Assembly: GCF_013623905.1 (NCBI RefSeq)
Contig: NZ_JABKDD010000003.1
Coordinates: 271,261-335,260, forward strand
Source of the DNA: Brevibacterium sediminis
GTDB taxonomy: Bacteria; Actinomycetota; Actinomycetes; Actinomycetales; Brevibacteriaceae
Length of the DNA: 64,000 bases
Direction: 5' to 3'
In this document: positions 52,907 through 61,637 of the stretch, one piece after another
Numbering within the stretch: the stretch's first letter is position 1
Layout of the letters: each line of letters begins with the position of its first letter
The notes under the pieces: model-generated
What the model saw: only the letters and a program-made list of their open reading frames with translations
Told to the model about the DNA's origin: nothing
Databases searched by the model: none
Made by a program: the position numbers and the translations under genes

Positions 52907-53722
52907 TCAGCCCAGTTCGGTGAAAGCCCGGTACGAGAGCACGTTCTCAGTCTCCGCCGGGGAGTCGTCGGCAAGGACGGCGAGGGAGCGCAGCGCTTCC
53001 GACATCGCCGCACGGTAGAGCAGGGACCCGGTGCTGATCCGGGCCACCCCCGCCTCGGCGAGCGTCGTCCGCGAGTATCGCGGACTGGCCAGCACGTTCA
53101 CCGGAACCCGACTGCGGGCGGTGATCGTCTCGATCGTCGACAGGTCGAGGTCGCCGGGGACGAAGATGCCATCGGCTCCCGCGTCCGCATAGGCGTCGAT
53201 GCGTTCGAGAACCTCGCCGAGGCTGTCCTGGCCGAGCCAGAATGTGTCGATCCGTGCGTTGACGAACAGATCCGGACACGCTTCCTTGACGGCCGCCATC
53301 TTCGCGGCCAAGACCACGGGTTCGCTCATCAGTGCGTGCCGCGAGTCCTGGATGTTGATGCCGTCGATGATGAGTCGGCCGGCGGGGTCGGCGGGGTCGG
53401 CAGCGAAAGCCTCGCGCACGCTCGCGAAGACGGATTCGGGACTGTCACCGTACCCGTCTTCGAAGTCGCAGGTCAGCGGCTGTTCCGGCAGCGCCCGACG
53501 CAGAGCGGCGACGAGGTCCGCGGTGGCGGTCAGCGTCTCACGGTCCTCATCGGCGGCGCCGATGGCGGCCGCGACGCCCAGACTCGTCGTGCCCACGGCC
53601 CGGTGCCCCGCCTCGGCGAAGAACTGGGCACTGGCCACGTCCCAGGCGCAGGGCAGGATGAATGGGTCGCCGGGAACGTGCAGTTCGCGGAAGGCTCGCG
53701 TGGTGTCGGTGGGTGAGGTCAT
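52907..53722 (-). CDS. Isocitrate lyase/PEP mutase family protein
   Basis: 271 aa from ATG 53722 (MTSPTDTTRAFRELH), with AAAGGA before it. Fold marks: PCAWDVASAQFFAEAG, TTSLGVAAAIG, CDFEDGYGDSPES for metal, INIQDSRHAL and NARIDTFW. The KKCG-type isocitrate lyase loop is absent, so it is more like a 2-methylisocitrate or oxaloacetate/phosphonate lyase relative; reaction not assigned. The upstream region has a 15-bp tandem repeat and the gene for an ArsR-type regulator 57 bases further. Confidence 0.83.
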   Translation of the reverse strand: MTSPTDTTRAFRELHVPGDPFILPCAWDVASAQFFAEAGHRAVGTTSLGVAAAIGAADEDRETLTATADLVAALRRALPEQPLTCDFEDGYGDSPESVFASVREAFAADPADPAGRLIIDGINIQDSRHALMSEPVVLAAKMAAVKEACPDLFVNARIDTFWLGQDSLGEVLERIDAYADAGADGIFVPGDLDLSTIETITARSRVPVNVLASPRYSRTTLAEAGVARISTGSLLYRAAMSEALRSLAVLADDSPAETENVLSYRAFTELG

Positions 53723-53740
53723 CGTCGGTTTCCTTTGTTC

Positions 53741-53770
53741 GCTGTCGGATAGTGCGCTGTCGGATTGTGC
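53741..53770. repeat. 15-bp tandem repeat in the PEP-mutase gene promoter
   Basis: GCTGTCGGATAGTGC is followed at once by GCTGTCGGATTGTGC, differing at one base. It lies between the start of the PEP-mutase family gene and the end of the upstream regulator, 19 bases from the start codon; a candidate regulator site. Confidence 0.5.
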
Positions 53771-53778
53771 GTTGGGGG

Positions 53779-54489
53779 TCAGAGATGATCTCTCTGTGCG
53801 CTGAGCACCCAGTCGAGGCGGTCGCGCCCGTCCGCGGTGATCGTCAGAGCTCGCGAGTGCGGGCGGCGCAGGATCCACCCGCGGTCGAAGAACGTGCTGC
53901 AGATGTCGTCGCCGAGGCGACCGCCGAGGTGGGAACGACGTTCCGTCCAATCGAGGCACCGGCGCACAAGGGGGCGTGACGAGGCAGACGGTTGACCGAC
54001 CTCGAGTCCGAATGCCTCTGCGAGCCCGGCCCTCCCGGATTCGGTGATGGTGAGTGACGGATCGATCCATTCTCGCTGCATCAGTGTGGAGAAGAGCTGA
54101 GTGCCGAACCGGCCTGCGATGTGCCGGTAGCAGGTGCGGGCTTCGATGAGCTGACGGTCACGGGTCTTCGCAGCCAGCGTCTGTGCTGAGGTCATCGATC
54201 CGCCGGCCAGAGCTCCGGTGTGCTCCAGCCAGTCGGCCACGTCGGTCGAGGAGATCTGAACATAGCGGTGCCGGCCTTCTCGTCGCTCGACGAGGACGCC
54301 GTGGTCGATGAGGACGTCGGCGTGTTCGGACATCGACGACATCGGAATCGACAGGCCGCGGGCGAGTTCGGTGAGCGTCCAGGCACGGCCGTCGAGGAGG
54401 CTGGCACAGATCATCACGCGCCTCGGGTCGGCGATGGCCGACGCCAGGGCGGCAATGTTCGGGGCGGACTCCGGGAATCTCCTCGTCAT
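53779..54489 (-). CDS. ArsR-like helix-turn-helix regulator
   Basis: 236 aa from ATG 54489 (MTRRFPESAPNIA). Winged helix at about residues 12-90: ADPRRVMICASLLDGRAWT, TELARGLSIPMSSMSEHADVL, EGRHRYVQI. The C-terminal 140 residues are unlike simple ArsR; they include SRALTITADGRDRL, an extra domain seen in the YgaV/ArsR-long group. TACGAT (54496-54501) is 6 bases before the ATG, so leaderless. Same direction as the PEP-mutase family gene, so likely its regulator. Confidence 0.78.
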   Translation of the reverse strand: MTRRFPESAPNIAALASAIADPRRVMICASLLDGRAWTLTELARGLSIPMSSMSEHADVLIDHGVLVERREGRHRYVQISSTDVADWLEHTGALAGGSMTSAQTLAAKTRDRQLIEARTCYRHIAGRFGTQLFSTLMQREWIDPSLTITESGRAGLAEAFGLEVGQPSASSRPLVRRCLDWTERRSHLGGRLGDDICSTFFDRGWILRRPHSRALTITADGRDRLDWVLSAQRDHL

Positions 54490-54625
54490 GCCACCATCGT
54501 AGGGCTGTGTTGTTTCGGTGGTGCCCGAAATGTCGCGGCTGCGCGCTGTCGAGGCGAGCCCGGCGCCGCCTCGTGGATGGCCTAAGGTTGAGGGCGGAAG
54601 TTTCCGTCCGAGGTGAGGGGCATGT

Positions 54626-55993
54626 GTGGCCGATACGACAGAGGGCACCGAGGCGGCCGACCGACTCGAATCCGCACTCACCGGCAGAATCGATCCCGGT
54701 ACGCTCGATGAGATCGCTGGTCTGGCCCAACAGGTCCCGCGTGCCGAGATCGGACGCCTCGTCCACACCTCGACCCCGCTGCAGTCGGCGATGCTCTTCC
54801 GCGTGCTGACGAAGGAGGAGGCTCTCGACGTCTTCGAGGACCTCCCCCCGGCGTACCAGGCCGAGCTCATCGGCAATCTCCGCGAACCCGAGGTCGCCGA
54901 TATCGTCGAGGGCCTCGACCCCGATGACCGTGCCGAGCTGTTCGGCGAGCTGCCCGCCGGCGTGGCCAGCCGCCTGATGAAGGGGCTGACCCCGGACGAG
55001 CGGGAGATGACGTCCGCGGTGCTCGGATACCCGAAGTCCGCGATCGGACGGTACATGTCTCCGGAGGTCCTCGGCATCCACGAGGATTGGACGGCGGCCC
55101 AGGCCATGGAGGTCGTGCGCGCCCGCATCGACGGACCCGAGACCGTCTACCTGCTGCCCGTCGTCGGTCCCGGCCGGGTGCTGCGGGGAGTGGTGTCGCT
55201 GCGCAACCTGCTTGCCGCCGATGAGGACACGATCATCGAGGACATCGTTCGTGATTCGCTGAGCACTCATGCGCTGACGGACCGTGAGGAAGCCTCGCGT
55301 GAGTTCCTCTCCCACCGGCTCATCGCGATGCCGGTGACCGATCAGGAAGAGCGGCTTGTCGGCATCCTCACCATGGACGACGTCCTCGATATCGTCGACG
55401 AGGAGGACGCGGAGGACCTCGCCCGCGGGTCCGGTACGGAACCGCTGGATCGCTCCTACCTGTCCTCGACGATCATTCGTCTGGTCAAGAGCCGCATCGT
55501 CTGGCTGCTCGTCCTCGCCGTATCGGCGATCCTCACCGTCCAGGTCCTCGAAGTCTATGAGGACCGACTCGATCAGGTCGTCGTCCTCGCGCTTTTCATT
55601 CCACTGCTCACCGGCACCGGCGGCAACACAGGCAACCAGGCGGCCACCACCGTCACCCGAGCCCTGGCCGTCGGCGAGGTACGCGTCCGCGACCTCGGCC
55701 GAGTCATCTGGAGAGAGCTGCGCGTGGGCGCGGTACTCGGTTCCGTGCTCGGCACATTGGGCTTCGTCGTCGCCGGACTCGTCTACGGTTGGGCGATCGG
55801 CCTGGTCATCGGGCTGACGCTGCTGTCGGTGTGCATCATGGCCGCGACGGTGGGAGGGCTGATGCCGATCATCGCGAAGAAGGTCGGGGCGGATCCAGCG
55901 GTGTTCTCCAACCCGTTCATCTCCACGTTCTGCGATGCCACGGGCCTCATCCTCTACTTCACGATCGCCACGACGGTGCTCGGCCTGAGCTGA
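54626..55993 (+). CDS. mgtE: Magnesium transporter MgtE
   Basis: 455 aa. N-terminal helical MgtE_N domain, paired CBS domains at about residues 145-270 (MSPEVLGIHEDWTAAQAM, LVGILTMDDVLDIVDEEDAED), a connecting helix, and a five-helix pore. The pore carries the selectivity segment GTGGNTGNQAATT and the later Asp/Asn DATGL motif. Channel-like Mg2+ uptake gated by cytoplasmic Mg2+. The start codon is GTG with GAGGTGAGG before it. Confidence 0.92.
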   Translation: MADTTEGTEAADRLESALTGRIDPGTLDEIAGLAQQVPRAEIGRLVHTSTPLQSAMLFRVLTKEEALDVFEDLPPAYQAELIGNLREPEVADIVEGLDPDDRAELFGELPAGVASRLMKGLTPDEREMTSAVLGYPKSAIGRYMSPEVLGIHEDWTAAQAMEVVRARIDGPETVYLLPVVGPGRVLRGVVSLRNLLAADEDTIIEDIVRDSLSTHALTDREEASREFLSHRLIAMPVTDQEERLVGILTMDDVLDIVDEEDAEDLARGSGTEPLDRSYLSSTIIRLVKSRIVWLLVLAVSAILTVQVLEVYEDRLDQVVVLALFIPLLTGTGGNTGNQAATTVTRALAVGEVRVRDLGRVIWRELRVGAVLGSVLGTLGFVVAGLVYGWAIGLVIGLTLLSVCIMAATVGGLMPIIAKKVGADPAVFSNPFISTFCDATGLILYFTIATTVLGLS

Positions 55994-56012
55994 TGCCCCC
56001 TGTCCGACGGCC

Positions 56013-57794
56013 TCAGCCCGACCACGCCTCCCACAGCTCGGCGTAGCGGCCGCCTGCAGCGACGAGGTCGTGGTGGGTGCCTTCCTCGATGACCTGTCCG
56101 TGCTCCATGACGAGGATCCGGTCGGCTTTCTCCGCTTGGCTGAGCCGGTGGGCGACGATGAGCGCACCACGGCCGGAAAGGACCGCCTCGGCGGAAGATT
56201 CGAGGACATGAGCTCCGGCCGATCCCGCCTCGGCGGTGGCTTCGTCGAGGATCGCGAAGTCCGGGTCGGCGAGGACGAGGCGGGCGAGCGCGATCATCTG
56301 CTCTTGAACCGCGGACAGGCGGACCCCACCCTCCCCGATCTGCGTGTCGAGGCCGTTCGGCAGGGACGTCGCCCACCCGGCGCCGACCGTGTCCACGGCC
56401 TTGCGAACAGCGTCGTCGCTTGCGTCCGGACGCGGCAGGGTGATGTTGTCGCGCAGGCTGCCGGAGAAGGTGTGCACCTCCTGCGCGACCATGGCGATAT
56501 GCCGGCGCAGCGCGGATTCGTCCATCGATCCCACGTCCACCCCGTTCGCCGAGGCGGCCCCGCCATCCGTCAGCTGTGCCCGTCCGTGACCGGGTGCGGA
56601 CAGTCCCGCGGCAATCTTCGCCAGCGTCGTCTTCCCGGCACCGGTGGTGCCGACGACCGCGATGTGCTCACCCGGCGCGATGCTCAGGTTCACCCCGCGC
56701 AGCACGTGATTGTCCGTATCCGGGTCGGTGTCGTAGGAGAACCACAGGTCCTCGAGCACGAGCCACGGGGCAGCGGGTGCGGCCTGGGCCGAGCGCTTCG
56801 GCACGGTTCTGGCTTCGTCGATGACTCCGACCATCCGGGTCAGGGAGGCGCCGGCCGATTGGACCTGGTCGAAGAGTCCGACGAGGGCGCCAATGGGGTT
56901 GAAGAGGCGGTGGAAGACCAGAGCCGCCGTGGTCACGGCGCCGGCGGTGGACTCCCCGAACCAGACGAGGACGAAGCCGGCGGCCAGCAGCAGAGAGAGC
57001 ACGACTGCCTCGGCGCGGTTGTTGCGGCCGAAGGCGCGGGTGACGAATCGGAAGACGTCGATCGACAGGTCGCGAGCATGTGCGGAGGCGGAGTCGATGC
57101 GTCGCATCTCCCCGGCCTCTGCGCGATAGGCGCGCAGGGTCGCGCTGCCTGTGAGGCCGCCGAGCAGGCGGCCGGCGCGCCTGCCGAAAGCGGCGCGTTC
57201 TTCTTTGTAGATGGGTTCTGATCTGGGCAGATACCAGCGCAGAGTGAGCCAGTACATCGGCACGGCGACGAGCCCGGTGAGGCCGAGACGCCAATCGATG
57301 GCGGCCAGACCGAAGGCAGAGACCACGACGACGAGGAGGGATTCGACGACGAGCGGCAGCACTTGGCCGGCGGCCTCGCCGATCTTGCGGGAGTCGTCGG
57401 CGACGCGGGAGACGAGGTCGCCGGTGCCGGTGCGTTCGATCCGCTGGGACTCGAGTGTCAGGGCTGAGTCGACGACTTCCGTGCGCAGTTCGGCGACGAC
57501 GGGCATCGCGATGCGGGCGAGCGCCCAGGCGCCGATCCATGTGCCGGCGGCCATGACGATGCCGGCGATCGCGACGGCGATGGCGCAGACCCACACGAGT
57601 TCGGGGTCTGCTCCGGCGGGGAGTTCGTCGACGAGACGGCCGATCGCCCACGGCCCGACGAGGCCTGCCCCGGCATTGGCCAGTCCCGCGACGACGAGGA
57701 GGACGATCCAGCCGGCGCGGCGGCGCAGCAGCGGGGCCAGGTGGGCGAAGGAGCGACGCCGCGAGGCGATCGTCAGGGTGGTCTGCGGCGTCAT
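56013..57794 (-). CDS. ABC exporter half with intact Walker motifs but degenerate signature
   Basis: 593 aa, six-helix type IV membrane domain plus nucleotide-binding domain. Walker A GTTGAGKTT starts at 382, Q-loop VAQEVHTF, Walker B FAILDEAT with Asp517, and H-loop His549 are all intact. The signature, normally LSGGQ, reads LSAVQ at 493. Its partner directly upstream has LSGGQ but no P-loop, so the pair has one complete composite ATP site. Translationally coupled by ATGA. Substrate unknown; gene neighbours do not say. Confidence 0.87.
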   Translation of the reverse strand: MTPQTTLTIASRRRSFAHLAPLLRRRAGWIVLLVVAGLANAGAGLVGPWAIGRLVDELPAGADPELVWVCAIAVAIAGIVMAAGTWIGAWALARIAMPVVAELRTEVVDSALTLESQRIERTGTGDLVSRVADDSRKIGEAAGQVLPLVVESLLVVVVSAFGLAAIDWRLGLTGLVAVPMYWLTLRWYLPRSEPIYKEERAAFGRRAGRLLGGLTGSATLRAYRAEAGEMRRIDSASAHARDLSIDVFRFVTRAFGRNNRAEAVVLSLLLAAGFVLVWFGESTAGAVTTAALVFHRLFNPIGALVGLFDQVQSAGASLTRMVGVIDEARTVPKRSAQAAPAAPWLVLEDLWFSYDTDPDTDNHVLRGVNLSIAPGEHIAVVGTTGAGKTTLAKIAAGLSAPGHGRAQLTDGGAASANGVDVGSMDESALRRHIAMVAQEVHTFSGSLRDNITLPRPDASDDAVRKAVDTVGAGWATSLPNGLDTQIGEGGVRLSAVQEQMIALARLVLADPDFAILDEATAEAGSAGAHVLESSAEAVLSGRGALIVAHRLSQAEKADRILVMEHGQVIEEGTHHDLVAAGGRYAELWEAWSG

Positions 57795-59545
57795 CGGGTC
57801 ACCGTGTCTCTGTAGGCCTCGGCACTGTCGGTGTCCGTCTCGAGGAGATCGGCATGGCGGCCGATGAGCAGCGGGCCCGACGTGGGGCGATAGACGACGG
57901 TGTCGGCGGCGGCGAGGAAGGCCGGGGATGAGGTGAGAATGATCGTGGCCTGGTCTCCTCTCCTGCGGCGCAGTCGGCTGAGCCCGTGGGCGATCTTCGC
58001 TTCGGTGACCGCGTCGACGGCGGTGGTGGGTTCGGCGAGGACGAGGATCTGCGGGTCGGCGTTCAGGGCTCGAGCCAGGGCGACGCGCTGCCGCTGGCCG
58101 CCGGAGAGGTTTCCGCCGAGTTCCTGGATCCGGTAGCCGAGTCCCCCATTGACGAGGTCGAGCAGCTCGTCGACGCCCGAGGCGGTAAGCACCTCGTCCG
58201 AGATCGGCGGGTGATCGACAGCGTCAGTGCGGTCGTCGGCGTCTGAACTGTCGGCGGTGACGACCATTGTGATGTTCGATCCGATGGTGCCTTCGAACAG
58301 GTCGACGTCGTGGGGTGCGACGAGCATCCGGGCGGGGCCGAGGCTCCTGGCGTGGGAGGTCAGCTCAGCCAGCAGCATGGCTGCGTCCTCGGCGTCGTCG
58401 GAGACGATGCAGGTCAGCGCTCCCCCGGCGGTGGTGAGTGCCCGGGACTCGGCGGTCGTCGGCCATCCGGCGATGGTGATTCCGGATTCGGTGGTGGTCA
58501 CGCTCGGGCGGATATCGGCGGCATCACGGGTGGTGGGGGCCGCCTCGGCGCTGGTGTCTGTCGCATCGCCGGTGCCTGCTTCAGCATCGATGCTGGTCAG
58601 CAGGCGGGCGATCCGTTCGGCGGCGCCGTGGGATTGGGCGAAGAGGCCGACGATATCGGCGAGTGCGCGCATGGGCTCGGTGAGGAAGGCGGTCATGCCG
58701 AGGATGCCGATGAGCGCGCCGACGCTCATCTGGCCGTCGATGAGGCGCAGGCCCGCGACGATGAGGACGATCGCCAGCACCGCGGACATGACGAGTGCCC
58801 CGAGCCCGGCCAGGCGTCCGGTTTTCTCACCTGTGGCGACGCCGGCTTCGGCGGCCGCATCGGAGGTGGCGCGGTAGCGACGGACCGCCCACGGCTCTCC
58901 TCCCATCGCTTTGATCACGCGCAGTCCGTGCATGAGGTCAGACGCCGAGCGTCCCGCGGAGGCGACGGCTTCGAGCTGCGCGGTCGCGCGCGCGGAGACG
59001 GACCGGCCGGGCAGGGCGACGATGATCAGGCCGACGGGTACGGCGATGAGGACAACGAGTCCGGTCACGGGGTCGGCGATGAGGAGGAAGACCGCGGCGG
59101 TGATCATGCCCAGCACCGAGGCGATGCCGCGTCCGGCCTGTTGAAATGCGGTGGCCGCGGTGTCGGCATCCGCAGACGCGATCGACAGAACCTCGCCCGA
59201 GGTGCGGTCGGCTGGAAGGCTCGGGGCGGTCAGCGCCGCGTGTGTGATCTCGACACGCAGGGCGTGGGCTTCGTGCTCGCGGGCGGAGTTGCACAGACGT
59301 GCACCGAAACGGTAGCCGAGGCTGAGCACTGTGAAGAGGAGGCCGAGGCCCATGATGGAGATGATGAGGGCTGGGATCGACAGCGGGATGATCGCCCGGT
59401 CGACGATGATGCCGATCGCCACCGGCACGAGCGCTTCGCAGACCTGCCAGATCGACAAGGCCCCTGCTCCACCGAACAGGGGACGGATGCGCCGACGGGC
59501 GGCTCGGCGCAGCATCTGCGCACCGGTTTCAGGGGTCTTCGGCAC
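57791..59545 (-). CDS. ABC exporter half with no P-loop but intact signature
   Basis: 584 aa, six-helix membrane domain followed by a degraded nucleotide-binding domain. Where Walker A should be (about 376-395) the sequence is ALTCIVSDDAEDAAML, with no GxxGxGKS/T. Walker B reads ILVLAEPTT with Ala504 for Asp, and the H-loop has SS for His near 539. The signature LSGGQRQRVALARAL at 480 is perfect. It can only lend its signature to the partner, as in heterodimeric exporters of the TmrAB/BmrCD type but more extreme. First gene of the pair. Confidence 0.85.
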   Translation of the reverse strand: MPKTPETGAQMLRRAARRRIRPLFGGAGALSIWQVCEALVPVAIGIIVDRAIIPLSIPALIISIMGLGLLFTVLSLGYRFGARLCNSAREHEAHALRVEITHAALTAPSLPADRTSGEVLSIASADADTAATAFQQAGRGIASVLGMITAAVFLLIADPVTGLVVLIAVPVGLIIVALPGRSVSARATAQLEAVASAGRSASDLMHGLRVIKAMGGEPWAVRRYRATSDAAAEAGVATGEKTGRLAGLGALVMSAVLAIVLIVAGLRLIDGQMSVGALIGILGMTAFLTEPMRALADIVGLFAQSHGAAERIARLLTSIDAEAGTGDATDTSAEAAPTTRDAADIRPSVTTTESGITIAGWPTTAESRALTTAGGALTCIVSDDAEDAAMLLAELTSHARSLGPARMLVAPHDVDLFEGTIGSNITMVVTADSSDADDRTDAVDHPPISDEVLTASGVDELLDLVNGGLGYRIQELGGNLSGGQRQRVALARALNADPQILVLAEPTTAVDAVTEAKIAHGLSRLRRRRGDQATIILTSSPAFLAAADTVVYRPTSGPLLIGRHADLLETDTDSAEAYRDTVTR

Positions 59546-59628
59546 GAAGGCTACCCTAACAAATTCGGTGGTGCGGTGGCGGCTCGGGTGGACAGCTGAC
59601 TGCCAGGGCGGAAATCTAGGATGGCTTC

Positions 59629-60513
59629 ATGACTTCTCCGATGGACTTCGGCATTCCCGATCTCACAGGGCGCACGGCCCTCATCACCGGCGCGAACAGC
59701 GGACTCGGCCGGGTGACTGCCCGGGTTCTCGCGGGCCGCGGTGCCCATGTCATCTTGGCCGTCCGCAACCGCGCGAAGGGTGAAGCCGCCGCGAAGACGA
59801 TGTCCGGGAGCACGGAGGTGCGCGACCTCGACCTCGCCGATCTGTCCTCGGTGCGCGACTTCGCTGCGGACTTCACCGATCCGGTCGATCTCCTCATCAA
59901 CAATGCGGGGATCATGATCCCGCCCCTGTACCGGACCGTCGACGGATTCGAATCGCAGTTCGGGACGAACCACCTCGGCCATTTCGCCCTGACGAACCTG
60001 CTGCTCCCGCAGGTGCGCGAACGCATAGTCACCGTCGCCTCCATCGCCCACCGGTTCGGCACGATCGAGTTCGACGATCTCGAGTGGACCGGCCGATCGT
60101 ATCGTCCGATGGCCGCCTATGGTCAGTCGAAGCTGGCGAACCTGCTCTTCACCTCGGAACTCCAACGCCGGCTGTCCGAACGGTCATCCTCGGTGATTGC
60201 GACGGCCGCCCATCCGGGGATGGCGGCGACGAATCTCTTCGGCTCCAGCGACGACAACTCATTGGACGCGCGAGTCAGCCGTGCGTTCACCCGAGTGGTC
60301 GCTCAGAGCGAGCAGAACGGGGCACGGCCGATCCTCTGTGCCGCTGTCGCCGATCTGCCCGGTGGCAGCTACATCGGGCCGACCGGTCCGTTCGAGATCC
60401 GCGGAAAGCCGGGGTTCGCATCCCGTTCGGCGAAGTCCACCGACACCGAGGTGGCTCGCCGACTGTGGGCGGTGTCCGAAGAGCTGACCGGGGTCGGATT
60501 CCCGGAACTGTGA
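59629..60513 (+). CDS. SDR family oxidoreductase
   Basis: 294 aa. GANSGLGRVTARVL near residue 22, RNRAKGE after beta-2 (basic, so NADPH is likely), NNAGIM near 90, NHLGHFALT, Tyr-Lys in YGQSKLAN. Resembles the WWOX/retinol-dehydrogenase-like protochlorophyllide-type subgroup common in actinobacteria. TAGGAT (59617-59622) is 6 bases before the ATG, so leaderless. Substrate unknown. Confidence 0.84.
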   Translation: MTSPMDFGIPDLTGRTALITGANSGLGRVTARVLAGRGAHVILAVRNRAKGEAAAKTMSGSTEVRDLDLADLSSVRDFAADFTDPVDLLINNAGIMIPPLYRTVDGFESQFGTNHLGHFALTNLLLPQVRERIVTVASIAHRFGTIEFDDLEWTGRSYRPMAAYGQSKLANLLFTSELQRRLSERSSSVIATAAHPGMAATNLFGSSDDNSLDARVSRAFTRVVAQSEQNGARPILCAAVADLPGGSYIGPTGPFEIRGKPGFASRSAKSTDTEVARRLWAVSEELTGVGFPEL

Positions 60514-60548
60514 GGATTGCAGATGCCTGTGGTGACTAAGGTGGGTTC

Positions 60549-61637
60549 ATGACGACTCTGCGCAGTGTGCACATCAGCAATGTCGACTCCGCTGTCATCG
60601 GCGATGCCGTCGACATCGACTTCGCCGACACGATCACGACAATCCGCCCTGCCGAGGACCCGTCTGCGGAGTCGAACGGATTCGTTCTGCCGGGACTCAT
60701 CGACACCCATGTGCACCTGAAATCGCGGGAGCCGCTCGTCGGTGCTCTTCGCTCGGGGCTGACGACGCTCGTCGATCTCGGGACGCATCCGGACTCGCTT
60801 GTCGACGATTTCCGGTCCGACCGCGGAATCCCGGGGATCGTCAGCGCCGGATCGGCCGCCTCGGCGCCGGGGAGCTCACAGATCGAGGTGATGGGATTCC
60901 CCGTCGGATCCGGTGTCACCGGACCCGACGATGCTGACCGTTTCCTTGACTGGCGGGAGGCCGGCGGAGCCGATCTCATCAAGATCATCATCGAGGATCC
61001 GGACGCCACCGAGGTGCCCGCGCTCGATATTCCGACGCTGCGGGCGCTCGTCGACGGAGCCCGCGGCCGGGGCCTGCTCACCGTCGCCCATGCGGTCACT
61101 CCGGGGGCGTTCGATCGCGGCCTCGAGGCCGGTGTCGATGTGCTCACCCATGTCCCTTTCGGGGCACGGCTGAGCGAGGCGACGATCTCTCGGATCGTCG
61201 AGACGGGCACCATCGTCTCCCCCACCTTGGTGATGATGCGTGCGATTGCCGACGCCCGCCTCGGCGAGAACGCCGATTCCGCGTTCGCTCTCGCCCTGTC
61301 GAATGTGCGCGCCCTGCACGCTGCGGGAGTGCGGATCATTGCGGGCACCGATGCGAACGAGACGCCGTTCGCGCCCGTGCCCCACGGGGCGTCGCTGCAC
61401 GGTGAGCTCGGCTACCTGATCGACGCCGGGATGACTGCCGCCGAGGCGATCCGGTCGGCCACCTCGGGCGCAGCCGATGCGCTCGGGCTGAGTGACCGGG
61501 GGCGGATCGTCGAAGGCGGTCGTGCGGATCTGCTGGTCCTCGGGACCGATCCGCTGGCTGATCTGGAGGATCTGCGCACGCCCGCCGAGGTGTGGGTCGG
61601 CGGGGTGCAGATCAGCGGAAGGCCTGCTGGCCGGTGA
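60549..61637 (+). CDS. Amidohydrolase family protein
   Basis: 362 aa. Metal His pair in DTHVHLKS, KIIIEDPD where the usual carboxylated Lys block lies, AHAVTPGAFDRGLEAG, LTHVPFG and catalytic Asp in AGTDANETPF. Belongs to the imidazolonepropionase-like group. TAAGGT (60537-60542) is 6 bases before the ATG, so leaderless. Its last 26 bases overlap the convergent acyl-CoA dehydrogenase gene. Substrate unknown. Confidence 0.82.
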   Translation: MTTLRSVHISNVDSAVIGDAVDIDFADTITTIRPAEDPSAESNGFVLPGLIDTHVHLKSREPLVGALRSGLTTLVDLGTHPDSLVDDFRSDRGIPGIVSAGSAASAPGSSQIEVMGFPVGSGVTGPDDADRFLDWREAGGADLIKIIIEDPDATEVPALDIPTLRALVDGARGRGLLTVAHAVTPGAFDRGLEAGVDVLTHVPFGARLSEATISRIVETGTIVSPTLVMMRAIADARLGENADSAFALALSNVRALHAAGVRIIAGTDANETPFAPVPHGASLHGELGYLIDAGMTAAEAIRSATSGAADALGLSDRGRIVEGGRADLLVLGTDPLADLEDLRTPAEVWVGGVQISGRPAGR

